Origin: Paenibacillus radicis (ex Xue et al. 2023)
Lineage (GTDB): Bacteria; Bacillota; Bacilli; Paenibacillales; NBRC-103111
Reading direction: 5' to 3'
NCBI RefSeq assembly: GCF_024722015.1
Contig: NZ_JANQBD010000004.1
Coordinates: 1-64,000 of the forward strand
Length of the DNA stretch: 64,000 nucleotides
Shown: in pieces, positions 24,898-34,592 of the stretch
Layout: the number at the start of each line of letters is the position of its first letter
Numbering within the stretch: position 1 is the stretch's first letter
Notes under the pieces: generated by a model
Told to the model about the DNA's origin: nothing
Seen by the model: the letters and a program-made list of their open reading frames with translations, nothing else
Databases searched by the model: none
Program-made: the position numbers and the translations under genes

Positions 24898-25186
24898 TAA
24901 CATTATGAAAGTAGGGGGATTAATTCAAAGACAGCAACCTCCTATCAGTGATTATGATAGTGAATCCATAATTTAATATATGTATTAGGAAAAGGAAAGT
25001 ACTGGTTATCAATCTATTCTTTTAAAAGTCCACTTCTAACTATCCAAGCTATACAAGTACTTGAAAGATTCAATTTATATGATTCGCATCTCTCCAAAGT
25101 GTGCTTAACATAGATCAAAAGTGAAGCCCCCATTCCGCTCTGCAGTGGTTTTGGGGGTATTTGGGTGTTAAACAAAATGATTCATC
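24898..25186. other. Intergenic region between coat genes and uronate operon
   Basis: No gene is supported. The only clear element is the hairpin at 25126..25158. Confidence 0.5.
25126..25158 (+). terminator. GC-rich hairpin upstream of the uxuA promoter
   Basis: GCCCCC pairs with GGGGGT, with CCGCT/AGTGG inside. It lacks a T-run, so it may be a weak terminator of the coat transcript. Confidence 0.5.
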
Positions 25187-25216
25187 TTGACATGTATACA
25201 AGGATACAAGTATATT
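25187..25216 (+). promoter_or_regulatory. Promoter with GntR-like operator half-sites for the uxu operon
   Basis: TTGACA (25187..25192) and TATATT (25211..25216) are separated by 18 bp. The spacer carries TGTATACAAG (25193..25202) and GATACAAGTAT (25203..25213), resembling half-sites of the B. subtilis GntR operator ATACTTGTATACAAGTAT. This points to repression by a GntR-family regulator. No intact regulator gene of that family is in the window. Confidence 0.65.
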
Positions 25217-25277
25217 TCAAGTAGAAGTGAATGAACTATTTAATTCTAAAATTTATCATTTTGGGGAGAATGAGCGG

Positions 25278-26354
25278 ATGAGAATGGTGTTTAGATGGTA
25301 TGGTGAGGGTAACGATACGGTAACTTTGCCGCAAATCAAACAAATACCTGGGGTGGAGGGTATAGTGTGGGCGCTTCATGATTTGCCTGCAGGGGAAGTA
25401 TGGCCGTTGGATCGAATTATCGAAGTCAAAGAGCTTGCAGACAAACACGGCTTCCATGTTGAGGTTGTTGAAAGTGTTAATATTCATGAGGACATTAAGC
25501 TCGGTTTACCGACAAGAGATGTCTATATTGCAAATTATAAAAAGACGATTGAACATTTAGGCAAGATTGGCGTTAAGGTCATTTGTTATAATTTCATGCC
25601 TGTTTTCGATTGGATTCGGACTGACCTGTTTAAGGAATTGGAAGACGGCTCTACAGCTCTTTTCTATGAAAAGGCGAAGGTTGACAGTATGGATCCAATG
25701 GAGCTTGTTGGCAAAATTGCCGCCAATCCGGACTTTACAATGCCTGGCTGGGAGCCTGCGAGATTGAAGCATCTTTCCCGTTTTTTTGAAGCCTATAAGC
25801 ATGTGACGGAAGAAGATTTATGGAATAACCTGCAGTATTTTTTGGAGCAAATCATACCTGTAGCCGAAATTAACGATATCAAAATGGCGATACATCCGGA
25901 TGACCCGCCTTGGTCCATTTTTGGCCTGCCGAGAATTATGACGAACCAGGCGAATATTCGCAGGCTCTTGAAGCTAGTGGATAACCCTTATAACGGCGTT
26001 ACCTTATGCAGCGGGTCGCTAGGCGTCAATCCGGACAATGACATCATAGCGATGGTAAGGGAGTTCGCGGACCGGATTCCATTTGCCCATATTCGAAACG
26101 TAAGGCTTTATGAGAATGGCGATTTTATCGAGACCTCCCATAGGGCATCTGACGGCACGGTAGATATTTGCGGTATAGTGAAGGCTTATCATGAGAATGG
26201 TTTTACAGGTTACGCAAGACCGGATCACGGCAGACATCTGTGGAATGAGCAATGCAGACCAGGCTACGGGCTTTATGATCGGGCGCTCGGGATTATGTAT
26301 TTGTGGGGCGTTTGGGATTCACTAGAAAGAAGTAAACAGGAGGTAACCTCATGA
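25278..26354 (+). CDS. uxuA: Mannonate dehydratase
   Basis: 358 residues, near-colinear with known Uxu[49 protein letters not shown] and [11 protein letters not shown], which include the metal-binding His, Asp and Cys of the TIM barrel. It converts D-mannonate to 2-keto-3-deoxygluconate in glucuronate catabolism. ATG 25278 (MRMVFRWYG) matches the family N-terminus and has GGGGAG 9 nt upstream; the in-frame GTG at 25227 would add an unusual 17 residues. First gene of a three-gene operon, overlapping the next by ATGA. Confidence 0.96.
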   Translation: MRMVFRWYGEGNDTVTLPQIKQIPGVEGIVWALHDLPAGEVWPLDRIIEVKELADKHGFHVEVVESVNIHEDIKLGLPTRDVYIANYKKTIEHLGKIGVKVICYNFMPVFDWIRTDLFKELEDGSTALFYEKAKVDSMDPMELVGKIAANPDFTMPGWEPARLKHLSRFFEAYKHVTEEDLWNNLQYFLEQIIPVAEINDIKMAIHPDDPPWSIFGLPRIMTNQANIRRLLKLVDNPYNGVTLCSGSLGVNPDNDIIAMVREFADRIPFAHIRNVRLYENGDFIETSHRASDGTVDICGIVKAYHENGFTGYARPDHGRHLWNEQCRPGYGLYDRALGIMYLWGVWDSLERSKQEVTS

Positions 26355-27199
26355 TAACCCTTAATGAGAATTTAAAAGGAAAAGTAGCCGTAATTACCGG
26401 TGGAAGCGGGGTTCTTTGTTCAGCGATGGCCAAGGAGCTTGGCAGACATGGGGTAAAGGTTGCTATTTTAAATAGAACTGTTGAAAAAGGCGAACACGTA
26501 GCTAATGAGATTAGAGAAGCTGGCGGGGAGGCCATTGCCGTTGCCTGCGACGTGCTGAATGTGGAGAGTGTTAAGGCAGCGGAAAAAATGGTTGCGGAAA
26601 AGCTCGGTATTTGTGATATCTTAGTAAATGGGGCTGGCGGCAATCATCCGAAAGGCAGTACAACGAATGAAACTCTGAAGTTGGATGATTTAGCCAATAA
26701 AGAGATTACTACGTTTTATGACCTGAGTGCTGAAGGTATTGGCTATGTTTTTAATTTGAATTTTTTAGGCACGCTTATCCCCACACAGGTTTTCTCCAAA
26801 GCAATGATTAACCGGAAGGGCGCAGTAGTTATTAATATGTCCTCAATGAGCGCACCAAGTCCGATGACCAAGGTGCCAGCGTACAGCGCAGCCAAAGCGG
26901 CAATTGATAATTTCACACAATGGCTGGCTGTTCATATGGCGGATGCTGGAATTAGAGTGAATGCGATTGCTCCCGGTTTTTTCTTAACGGAACAAAATCG
27001 TAGGCTGCTGACCCATGAAGACGGGTCTTTAACCGAGCGGTCTCACAAAATTATTACTCATACCCCAATGCGAAGATTCGGCAAGCCGGATGATTTGCTC
27101 GGTACGTTAATATGGCTGGCTGACGATACGATGTCCGGCTTCGTAACCGGCATTACGGTTCCGGTTGACGGTGGTTTTATGGCCTACTCGGGTGTGTAG
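26351..27199 (+). CDS. uxuB: SDR oxidoreductase, probable fructuronate reductase (UxuB/YjmF-like)
   Basis: 282 residues, a classical short-chain dehydrogenase: cofactor motif [24 protein letters not shown], catalytic Ser in [16 protein letters not shown] (Tyr/Lys pair), and C-terminal GGFMAYSGV. Its close pairing with uxuA matches B. subtilis yjmE-yjmF, where the SDR interconverts D-fructuronate and D-mannonate; the substrate here is inferred from that context. AGGAGGT precedes the ATG. Confidence 0.88.
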   Translation: MITLNENLKGKVAVITGGSGVLCSAMAKELGRHGVKVAILNRTVEKGEHVANEIREAGGEAIAVACDVLNVESVKAAEKMVAEKLGICDILVNGAGGNHPKGSTTNETLKLDDLANKEITTFYDLSAEGIGYVFNLNFLGTLIPTQVFSKAMINRKGAVVINMSSMSAPSPMTKVPAYSAAKAAIDNFTQWLAVHMADAGIRVNAIAPGFFLTEQNRRLLTHEDGSLTERSHKIITHTPMRRFGKPDDLLGTLIWLADDTMSGFVTGITVPVDGGFMAYSGV

Positions 27200-27231
27200 A
27201 TTAAAGAACGGATTAGGAGTGAAAGGATCAC

Positions 27232-27981
27232 ATGCTGTTTGATGAGAAATTGGATGAAGCCTATGCAGAAGGTAATGAGAAATGGAAAATCGACTTCTAT
27301 GCTCCTGAGGCTCCTAGAGAGGAAGTAGCCTTGCTGTTTATTCATGGCGGAGGATGGGCAAAAGGCAGTAAAGAACAGTGGCACGATGTTGCCAAGTATT
27401 TCGCTCAATTGGGTTATATGTCTGCTTCCGCGGGCTACCGATTAACGGATATGGCGGTGTATCCCGCCCAATTGGAAGATGTACATAGCGCCATGCAATA
27501 TATGAAAAAGCAGTCCTTCAGATTCGGCTTCAATCCGGAACGGATTGTCGTTATCGGCTCATCGGCGGGCGGCTACTTAGCTGCTATGTTAGCATTGGAT
27601 GCTGCGTACAAGGAGTCATATCCGCAGGCCGTCATTCTTTATTGCCCTGTGACAACCTTGGAAATGAACGGGGATTTCATTCCTCAATTTATGGGTTGTC
27701 CATGGGAAGGCAATGAAGAGCTGTATCGTGAAGCCTCCCCGTATAACCGAATTACGGGAACAGAGCCGCCATTTCTGATTATTCAGGGGGATGCGGATGT
27801 GACGACACCGTATGAACAAGTGGCGTATTTTCATGAAGCTCTGCTCGAGAGCGGAGTACATTCAGAGTTAGAGGTTCTGGAGGGAGTAGGCCATGGCTTC
27901 GGATATGGCGTTGCTACTCCTGCGCAGCAAAAGTCAGTCCAAACAATGGAAGCGTTCTTGAAAACTCATTTTTCTGCTTAA
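27232..27981 (+). CDS. Alpha/beta hydrolase, acetyl-esterase-like
   Basis: 249 residues of the BD-FAE/esterase-lipase type: oxyanion motif FIHGGGWAKGS, nucleophile elbow GSSAGGYLA, acid Asp in IQGDADVTTPYEQ, and His in GVGHGFGYG. It is cytoplasmic (no signal peptide). Third in the uxu operon, so it probably removes acetyl or similar esters from imported uronate-containing sugars. GGAGTGAAAGG precedes the ATG. Confidence 0.85.
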   Translation: MLFDEKLDEAYAEGNEKWKIDFYAPEAPREEVALLFIHGGGWAKGSKEQWHDVAKYFAQLGYMSASAGYRLTDMAVYPAQLEDVHSAMQYMKKQSFRFGFNPERIVVIGSSAGGYLAAMLALDAAYKESYPQAVILYCPVTTLEMNGDFIPQFMGCPWEGNEELYREASPYNRITGTEPPFLIIQGDADVTTPYEQVAYFHEALLESGVHSELEVLEGVGHGFGYGVATPAQQKSVQTMEAFLKTHFSA

Positions 27982-28007
27982 GTATTGTTCTGTTAGATTG
28001 AAAGGGT

Positions 28008-28066
28008 AGGAGGGAGCTGCAATAATAGCTTTTGGACAATTGCTGCTATAATTGCAGAGCCCTCCT
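28008..28066 (+). terminator. Long imperfect hairpin after the uxu operon
   Basis: AGGAGGG-AG-CTGCAAT-A-ATAGC is complementary to the arm ending at 28066 except for three positions, with a 15-nt loop. It is a strong secondary structure without a T-tract, located 27 bp after the esterase stop. Confidence 0.65.
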
Positions 28067-28076
28067 GTTCATTAGC

Positions 28077-28232
28077 TTAAAGCTCCAGCTTGCCAACTGC
28101 AGTATGCAGCCGTCTATTATCCCCGCATTTCCATGAATCAAGCATTTCCGCTGCCATTGCTGCGCGGCCGTTTTTCACGATGAGATCCAGGATTCGATTC
28201 TTCCTCTCCTATGTTGTCACGATTTCCTCATG
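28077..28232 (-). pseudogene. Remnant of a regulator-like gene C-terminus (possible GntR/FCD)
   Basis: On the minus strand about 50 codons read as protein-like sequence ending at TAA 28079..28077: HEEIVTT, one in-frame TAG, then ERKNRILDLIVKNGRAAMAA and EMLDSWKCGDNRRLHTAVG. The His followed by Ile-x-x-x-Ile and Gly-x-Ala-Ala-x-x-Ala-x-x-Met resembles the last helices of FCD domains of GntR regulators. There is no upstream N-terminus; the frame runs into the promoter region of the next gene. It is likely the decayed end of a regulator that once served the uxu operon. Family assignment is tentative. Confidence 0.4.
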
Positions 28233-28309
28233 CCTTTTACAGCAGGAAGTAGGTTTAACAGCTAATTGGTTCGTCTTTAGTAATAAAAAAATAGCAGGGA
28301 GGAAGTTTG

Positions 28310-29665
28310 ATGGTCAAACATTCTTGGCTGAGTTGGAGCAGCGGCATGTTCATCCTGCTTCTCATATGTTCCATAGGTGCAGGTTGTACGCTCGTATCTA
28401 CACCGGAGATCCAAACGGATACAATGAAAGGCGGGGCGGACGGTAAAAATAAGATCGTGCTTACCGTTTGGCATGATTGGATGGGACAAGACTCGACCTC
28501 CGAAACGATGCGCAAGCTGCTGGAGCGCTTCCAGAAGGACAATCCGCATGTAGAGCTGCGCGCTCAGCCCATCATTCGGGATGTTTACAGATCACGCCTA
28601 AAGACGATGGCATCCGCCGGAGAGCTCCCGGATGTGTTCCTCATTTGGCCTGATTCCATGACACGCGAATTTGTCAGAGGAGGATTAATCCAGCCCATTG
28701 ATGATTTGTTAAAAGCCAAGCCCGAATGGACAGCCGGATTTATGCCGCGATCCTTCGATTCGTTTACTGTCGATGGCAGTAAATACTCGGTTCCCATGTC
28801 GATGGCGCCATCTTCCTTCATCTTCTACAATCAAGCAATCTTCGATCAATACGGCGTTAAAGTACCCGAAACATGGGACGAGCTGCTGAGCGCTATCCGC
28901 ATATTCAACCGTCAAGGGATTATCCCGATTGCACTGGGCAACAAATCATCTTGGGTTGCGCAGTCTGCTATTTTCAGTACGCTGGCTAACAGAGTGACCG
29001 GAACTGGATGGTTTATGGATGTTCTGGGGCAGAACGGTGCAAGATTTACAGATCCGATATTTGTGAATGCGCTTTCTCGAATGCAGGAGCTTGCCAAGGC
29101 ACAGGCATTTCAAAGCAACTTCAACTATATCGATCATATTCAGATGGAGCAGCTGTATTATCAGAAGCAAGCTGCGATGTTTATTGATGGCGGCTCTGCT
29201 GTCAGCAATCTGATTGCCGGAGCGCCCAAGGACGTGCTTGAGACTACGCACATTACGTTGTTTCCTACTGTAGCCGGAGGTAAAGGCTTGCCTCTATCAA
29301 CATCTGGTGTTGTGGGAAATGGGTTTGCTGTCAACAGGCAGCTGCAAGGAGAGCAGAGGGAAGCGGCATTCAAGCTTATTTACACTTTGTCCGACCGTGA
29401 AGCGCAAAGAAGCATATTGAACAGCAACACCTTGGTAAGCTATCAGCTTGAAGTGGACCGGAAAAAAGCTCATCCATTATTTGTGGAGCTTCATCAGCTG
29501 ACCAATAAGGTGACGCTGCTGCCTGCATATGAAACCCAATTAACAACAGCGGCAGTCGAAGCTTTGAGCAACGGAATTCAAGAGCTGCTGAAGGGCGGAT
29601 CTCCTGACGAATTGGCCAAGAAGCTGCAGGACACACAAGCTAATGTACTCGGAAAATTTCGATGA
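28310..29665 (+). CDS. Extracellular sugar-binding lipoprotein (ABC transporter, family 1 SBP)
   Basis: 451 residues with a lipoprotein signal (lipobox IGAGC) and the SBP_bac_1 layout: VLTVWHDWMGQD, PDVFLIWPDSM, YSVPMSMAPSSFIFYNQAIF, GNGFAVNR. Lipid-anchored outside the cell. It lies directly before the YesM-type kinase gene (21 bp gap) and has no permeases of its own, so it may feed the permease pair downstream or serve as the ligand-presenting partner of the kinase. GGGAGG sits 7 nt before ATG 28310; the adjacent TTG is less well spaced. Confidence 0.9.
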   Translation: MVKHSWLSWSSGMFILLLICSIGAGCTLVSTPEIQTDTMKGGADGKNKIVLTVWHDWMGQDSTSETMRKLLERFQKDNPHVELRAQPIIRDVYRSRLKTMASAGELPDVFLIWPDSMTREFVRGGLIQPIDDLLKAKPEWTAGFMPRSFDSFTVDGSKYSVPMSMAPSSFIFYNQAIFDQYGVKVPETWDELLSAIRIFNRQGIIPIALGNKSSWVAQSAIFSTLANRVTGTGWFMDVLGQNGARFTDPIFVNALSRMQELAKAQAFQSNFNYIDHIQMEQLYYQKQAAMFIDGGSAVSNLIAGAPKDVLETTHITLFPTVAGGKGLPLSTSGVVGNGFAVNRQLQGEQREAAFKLIYTLSDREAQRSILNSNTLVSYQLEVDRKKAHPLFVELHQLTNKVTLLPAYETQLTTAAVEALSNGIQELLKGGSPDELAKKLQDTQANVLGKFR

Positions 29666-29686
29666 ACGGATGAAAGGGAGGATCCA

Positions 29687-31465
29687 ATGAGGCGTTTTTT
29701 CAGCACTTCCCTGCAAGGCAAGCTGTCTGTGATGATGCTTATATCGACGGTTATTCCTCTATTTTTTCTGGGGGCGTTCTCTTATACAACTTCTGCACGG
29801 GTGAATGAGGAGAAAACGAAGCAAACCGGGATTGATTCCTTGCGAAGAATTCAGGCGACGCTTCAATTTATAGCGCAAGATGTGGAAGGCATGTCCATAT
29901 TTCTGACAGGGGATAAAGATGTGCAGCAGTATATGAGCGGTTTTGACTTCGATTCTCCTGAGCGATCGCGAATATTAGCTATGACGAGCAACCTGATTCA
30001 ATCCAAAGAGTATATATCCAACATTACGATCTACTCCAAAAACAAAACGATGCCGCTGCATACGCAAAGCATTTACTTTTCCAATTTATCGAAGGTGATC
30101 GAGGATTGGGATTTAAGCGGGAAAAGATGGACTTCTTTATATGAAAATCAGACTATTCACGGATCCGAGCATGTATTTTCTTTTCTGCGTGCCGTCAAGA
30201 GCGGAGAGAATTATGATCAGCTTGGCTTTATCTCGATCAGCCTTAATGAAGCGGTGCTTTCACGCTATTTGGGAAGCCCTAATTTTGGTGTCGGGCAAGG
30301 TGATATCATGCTTTTAAATCGTCAAGATGCTGTTATTTCAGGCAATAAAAAGGAATGGCTCTCGCAGCAGTGGGAATCCTTGTTTCCGGACTCACTCTTA
30401 TCCGGGATGACCCAGCCGGACGGTTTTTTCAATTATGGGCAAGGTCATGAGAAGAAAACGGTGCTGTATAACCGGATACCGGACTTGGATTGGACGCTCA
30501 TAGGCTTGGTGCCTTACGAGCTGTACAGTAAAGAAAACCAATTTATATGGCTGCTTACCGGTACTTCGGTCACTTTGGCAGCTGTGTTGACGTCAGGCTT
30601 AATTTTATTTGTTGTACGCCATGTTACCAAACCGTTGAAGGTACTGCGGCGTCACTTGGTCCGCTTCGATCCGAACGAGCCTATGCCGTTATACCAATTC
30701 GAGTCTCCGGATGAGGTTGGCCAACTGGTCGGCAGCTATAACAAGCTGGGCGAGCATATCAAGAGGCTTAAGGAGCAGCTGATTATGCTGGAAACGCGGA
30801 AAAAAGAAGCGGATATCCGTGCTCTGCAAGCGCAAATTAACCCTCATTTTTTATATAATACACTTTCATCCATCCATTGGATTGCGCTGATGAGTAAAGA
30901 ACAGCGGATCGCCGATATGGTGGGAGCGCTTAGTGATTTTCTGCGATTCAGCCTGAATAAGGGAAAGGATTACTGCACGGTGGAACAGGAAATCAATCAT
31001 GTGAAAAACTATGCTTTGATTCAATCCATCCGGTATCCAGAAAGATTCGATATTCAGTTCCACATTGATCCCAAAGTAGCAGCTGTTCCCATGCTGAAAT
31101 TGCTGCTGCAGCCGTTAGTTGAAAATGCGATGATTCATGGTCTGAAGAAAAGTAAACGGGGAGGTACGATTTATATTAGTACCGTGCAAGAGCCGAGGGG
31201 CATGAGGTTTATGGTCCATGATGATGGGGTAGGCATGGCGGAGGAGAAGCTCTCCAAGCTGTCGGTAGAGCTGCTGCAGCCGCTGAGCGGCAGCACGGCG
31301 GATCAATCGGGAAGCTATGGATTACGCAATGTGAATGAGCGGCTGCTGCTTCACTACGGCCGTTCCTCCCAATTGCAGCTGGAAAGCCAGGAGAGCCAAG
31401 GTACGCGGGTTTCATTTATCATTCCGATAAAGGAGCATGAAGATGAAGATTATGATCGTGGATGA
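29687..31465 (+). CDS. YesM/LytS-type sensor histidine kinase
   Basis: 592 residues: TM1 (~13-34), a dCache-like extracellular domain (~35-282), TM2 (~284-308), HAMP (~309-362), His_kinase with phospho-acceptor His386 in QAQINPHFLYNTLSSIHW, and HATPase with VENAMIHGLKK, DDGVGM and GSYGLRNVNERL. This class senses extracellular oligosaccharides in Paenibacillus and Bacillus. It is followed by its YesN-type regulator, overlapping by 23 bp, and is embedded between two sugar-binding lipoprotein genes. Confidence 0.95.
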   Translation: MRRFFSTSLQGKLSVMMLISTVIPLFFLGAFSYTTSARVNEEKTKQTGIDSLRRIQATLQFIAQDVEGMSIFLTGDKDVQQYMSGFDFDSPERSRILAMTSNLIQSKEYISNITIYSKNKTMPLHTQSIYFSNLSKVIEDWDLSGKRWTSLYENQTIHGSEHVFSFLRAVKSGENYDQLGFISISLNEAVLSRYLGSPNFGVGQGDIMLLNRQDAVISGNKKEWLSQQWESLFPDSLLSGMTQPDGFFNYGQGHEKKTVLYNRIPDLDWTLIGLVPYELYSKENQFIWLLTGTSVTLAAVLTSGLILFVVRHVTKPLKVLRRHLVRFDPNEPMPLYQFESPDEVGQLVGSYNKLGEHIKRLKEQLIMLETRKKEADIRALQAQINPHFLYNTLSSIHWIALMSKEQRIADMVGALSDFLRFSLNKGKDYCTVEQEINHVKNYALIQSIRYPERFDIQFHIDPKVAAVPMLKLLLQPLVENAMIHGLKKSKRGGTIYISTVQEPRGMRFMVHDDGVGMAEEKLSKLSVELLQPLSGSTADQSGSYGLRNVNERLLLHYGRSSQLQLESQESQGTRVSFIIPIKEHEDEDYDRG

Positions 31466-33005
31466 TGAAGTGATTATTAGAGAAGGTCTGTCTACGGTAA
31501 TTGATTGGAAGCAGCTGGGCTTTCAATTTCTTGAGCCTGCTGAATCTGCAGAGGAGGCACTGGAACGGATTCCGGTAGAGAAGCCGGATCTGTTGTTGAC
31601 GGACATTCGGATGGAAGAAATGGATGGTCTAACTTTAGCTAAAGAGGCTAAAGCGATGTTCCCCGATCTGGAGATTATCATGCTGTCGGGCTATGACGAT
31701 TTTAGCTATATGCAGCAAGCGATTCGTAACGATGTAAGTGATTATTTGCTCAAGACGAGCCGTCCCGGCGACATTATACAAGCGGTGCTTCGAGCAGCCC
31801 AGCGTATCCGTTCCAAGTGGAACTCCAACAGCAAAGTGTATCATAAGGAAAAAGAAATGAGGAAGCATTGGTTTGAGAAAATATTGGCCGGAGACGGTGG
31901 AGCGGACAAGCAAGTGATGGGCGAATATTTCCCACTGTTCAAGGACTCAGACAATGTAGGTAAGCGAAGCTGTTATCAAGTGGTATTGATTAAGGCGGAG
32001 GGCTGGGGAAATGCCGATGGCAGCGGGCTTCTGCTGCAATTCGCTGTAGAGAATATGCTGCGTGAGATCGTTTCCTGTGAGACGTTGGCAGGTAAGCGGT
32101 ATCTGGTGGCAGTCATGAAATATGACGAGGGTTCAAAGGAAAAGGAGTGTTACTGTGAGCTGTTTCCGGAAATCGAGAGGCTATTGAAATGCACGCTGTA
32201 TTGTGCTTCCGGACCGTCAGTGGGAACGATTGAAGAGCTTAGCCTCTCTTACCATAAAGCTTTGCAGACTGCAAAGTACTGGGAAATATTTATGCAAGAA
32301 CGAATATTGAGCTACGAACGTATCGGAGAGCGGAAGGGCTGGAGAACGGTTAGCTCGCGTCAGGAGGAAGCTGAATTATCGCAGCTGCTATTGGCTAACG
32401 ATTCTATCAGGCTTAACCAATGGATCGGTACTCGTGTTTCCGAGCATTTTGAGCATCCCGAGGTCACGTATGAATCGTACTCCTCCTATATCCAGTCTCT
32501 TGCCTTGTCAGGGTTTCGTTGGCTGGAGAGAATGGCCGCAGAGCTGGAAGCGTTAAAGGAAGGCATCGCTGATTATTCCTCATTCGGCGAGAAGGGCGAT
32601 GTGGCTCTGCGCGACAAGCTGCAGCAATATTTGGAAACCATTATGAACGCTTATCATTTAAATGTCTCCAAAGGCCCAGCGGTTTATGTTCAGCAGGCTA
32701 TCGCTTATATACAGCAGAACATCGGAAACCAGAAGCTGAGTCTTCATGAAGCGGCACGCTACGTTCACCTTCATCCCGGACATTTCAGCGAGGTGTTTAA
32801 ACGTGTGACTGGAACTACCTTTGGAGACTATCTGATACAAGAGAAATTGGAGCTCGCCAAAGAGATGCTTATAGATCCGTCCGTCAAAATCAGTGAAATC
32901 GCCCGCTCGGTGGGGTATGAGGATGTCAAATATTTTAGCCAGCAATTTAAAAGATATTACTCGCAAACCCCTTCGGAATATCGAGATGAGCTGTTTGGCA
33001 AATAG
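31443..33005 (+). CDS. YesN-type response regulator with AraC DNA-binding domain
   Basis: 520 residues: receiver domain (DDE at 7-9, phospho-acceptor Asp in LLLTDIRMEEMDG, K in LLKTSRPGD), a middle region of ~270 residues typical of YesN, and a C-terminal AraC double HTH (LSLHEAARYVHLHPGHFSEV; VKISEIARSVGYEDVKYFSQ). It should activate the sugar ABC genes downstream. ATG 31443 was chosen since AAAGGAG lies 7 nt upstream; ATG 31437 is too close to it. Confidence 0.95.
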   Translation: MKIMIVDDEVIIREGLSTVIDWKQLGFQFLEPAESAEEALERIPVEKPDLLLTDIRMEEMDGLTLAKEAKAMFPDLEIIMLSGYDDFSYMQQAIRNDVSDYLLKTSRPGDIIQAVLRAAQRIRSKWNSNSKVYHKEKEMRKHWFEKILAGDGGADKQVMGEYFPLFKDSDNVGKRSCYQVVLIKAEGWGNADGSGLLLQFAVENMLREIVSCETLAGKRYLVAVMKYDEGSKEKECYCELFPEIERLLKCTLYCASGPSVGTIEELSLSYHKALQTAKYWEIFMQERILSYERIGERKGWRTVSSRQEEAELSQLLLANDSIRLNQWIGTRVSEHFEHPEVTYESYSSYIQSLALSGFRWLERMAAELEALKEGIADYSSFGEKGDVALRDKLQQYLETIMNAYHLNVSKGPAVYVQQAIAYIQQNIGNQKLSLHEAARYVHLHPGHFSEVFKRVTGTTFGDYLIQEKLELAKEMLIDPSVKISEIARSVGYEDVKYFSQQFKRYYSQTPSEYRDELFGK

Positions 33006-33141
33006 ATCGAGCCAGGCTGTGGCATATCATAAGTTCAATTTCCCGAACATTCTCTAACCTGAATCTGAGGATACTCTCCTTTATCAAAAGCCGAGATCTT
33101 CTTACAATAAGAACTACGAGGACAATTTGGCAAAGTCAAAA

Positions 33142-33155
33142 TGAAATCGTTTGCA
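33142..33155 (+). promoter_or_regulatory. CcpA cre-like site before the sugar ABC operon
   Basis: TGAAATCGTTTGCA matches the cre consensus TGWAANCGNTNWCA at all but one position and lies 22 bp upstream of the start codon. Catabolite repression of the transporter by a roadblock mechanism is the likely reading. Confidence 0.65.
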
Positions 33156-33177
33156 GGAAAAATAGGGAGGTTGAATC

Positions 33178-34518
33178 ATGAAAAAAGCAGTAACATCATT
33201 GACGCTTTCGTCCATGCTTTTATTGGCAGCTTGTGGCGGCGGAGCACCGGCAACTACTTCAGCTGGCAAAACGGATACCCCTACTAACAATGACAAGAAG
33301 CCGGCTGAGACTAAAGCAGCGGATGCAAGCAAGGCCGGAGAGAAAAAGACATTGGAATTTTGGTATATTGATCCGGGCGATAAGGAAAAGGTGTACTTGG
33401 AAGCCGTTGAACGCTTTAAGAAAAAACATCCGAATGTTGAAGTAAAGGCATTACAAACCCCTAATGATACCTACAAACAAAAGTTCGCTGTTGCCATGTC
33501 GGGCGGCAATCCTCCTGATGTGTTCCATTCCTGGGGCGGAGGCTGGTTAAAGGAGTTCGTTACTCAAGGCAATGTACTGGACATCACCGGCAAAATCGAT
33601 GCTAATTCATATGTAAAGACGGTGCTGGATAACGCTACATTTAACGGGAAAAATTATGGAGTTCCATTGGGCCTCTCCGTTACTATGGTTTGGTATAACA
33701 AAGATATATTTGCCAAATACGGCATCAAGCAGCCTGCTACATGGGAAGAGTTTATGACCGTGATTGATACATTGAAGCAAAATAAATTAATACCATTCAC
33801 TTTGGCTAACCAGCCTAAATGGCCGGGAGCTTACTATTTCATGTATTTGGCCGATCGCGTCGCAGGACCTGAATTGTTCAAAAGCGCCCTTGGACGTACC
33901 GGCAAAACCTTTGATGACGATGGATATGTACAAGCTGGAAAACTGATTCAAGATTTGGTTAAGAGAGATGCCTTCAACAAAGGCTTTAACGGAATTCCAT
34001 GGGATGCGGGGCAGGGCAGACAAATTCTTTATACAGAGCAAGCCGCTATGCTCGTTATGTCTAATTCTATAGTGAACAATGTAAGGACGGAAGCTCCTAC
34101 ATTTGAGAAGAAGCTTGATTTCTTCCCATTCCCAACAGTTCCCGGAGGTAAGGGCGATCCATCTGACATTGGTGGAGCATCCGCACCGGTGTGGTCTGTA
34201 TCCGCTAAAACTAAAAACCCGGATCTGGCCATCGAGCTTATTAAAGAGCTGTCAAGTCAAGAAACGGCACAAAACTACTCGGATCGTACCGGATCTCCTG
34301 TCGGTGTAAAAGGTGTTACTTACAAGGATGAATTCGCGAAACGCCTCGGGGTATACGTTGACAAGGCCAAGGATATTCACTGGCCGTATGACCAGACACT
34401 GCCTCCTGACCTGGCTGAGCTGCACAAGGATACAACGCAGGCTATTTTCGGATTGTCCATGACTCCGGAAGAAGCGGCTAAGAAGATGGAAGAGAAAGCG
34501 AAGCAAATTCTTAAATAA
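33178..34518 (+). CDS. Sugar ABC transporter substrate-binding lipoprotein
   Basis: 446 residues: signal peptide with lipobox LLAAC, an Ala/Lys/Thr-rich linker, then the SBP_bac_1 fold (LEFWYIDPGDKEKVY, PPDVFHSWGGGWL, YGVPLGLSVTMVWYNKDIF, MLVMSNSIVNN). First gene of an SBP-permease-permease transport operon without an ATPase; a shared MsmX-type ATPase elsewhere is expected, as in B. subtilis. GGGAGG precedes the ATG. Confidence 0.95.
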   Translation: MKKAVTSLTLSSMLLLAACGGGAPATTSAGKTDTPTNNDKKPAETKAADASKAGEKKTLEFWYIDPGDKEKVYLEAVERFKKKHPNVEVKALQTPNDTYKQKFAVAMSGGNPPDVFHSWGGGWLKEFVTQGNVLDITGKIDANSYVKTVLDNATFNGKNYGVPLGLSVTMVWYNKDIFAKYGIKQPATWEEFMTVIDTLKQNKLIPFTLANQPKWPGAYYFMYLADRVAGPELFKSALGRTGKTFDDDGYVQAGKLIQDLVKRDAFNKGFNGIPWDAGQGRQILYTEQAAMLVMSNSIVNNVRTEAPTFEKKLDFFPFPTVPGGKGDPSDIGGASAPVWSVSAKTKNPDLAIELIKELSSQETAQNYSDRTGSPVGVKGVTYKDEFAKRLGVYVDKAKDIHWPYDQTLPPDLAELHKDTTQAIFGLSMTPEEAAKKMEEKAKQILK

Positions 34519-34535
34519 GAATAGCAGCCTTAGGT

Positions 34536-34567
34536 GGATAAAGAGAGGGGATATCCTCTCTTTATCC
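34536..34567 (+). terminator. Perfect intercistronic hairpin between SBP and permease genes
   Basis: GGATAAAGAGAGG pairs perfectly with CCTCTCTTTATCC around a 6-nt loop. It probably stabilises or attenuates the transcript so that the binding protein is made in excess. No T-run follows. Confidence 0.75.
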
Positions 34568-34592
34568 TGATGGCATGGAGGATGTGATAGTC

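Noticed and set aside
28090..28446. 118-codon plus-strand frame overlapping the sugar-binding lipoprotein start
   Set aside because: It is antisense to the regulator-like remnant, overlaps a well-supported gene and has no ribosome binding site.
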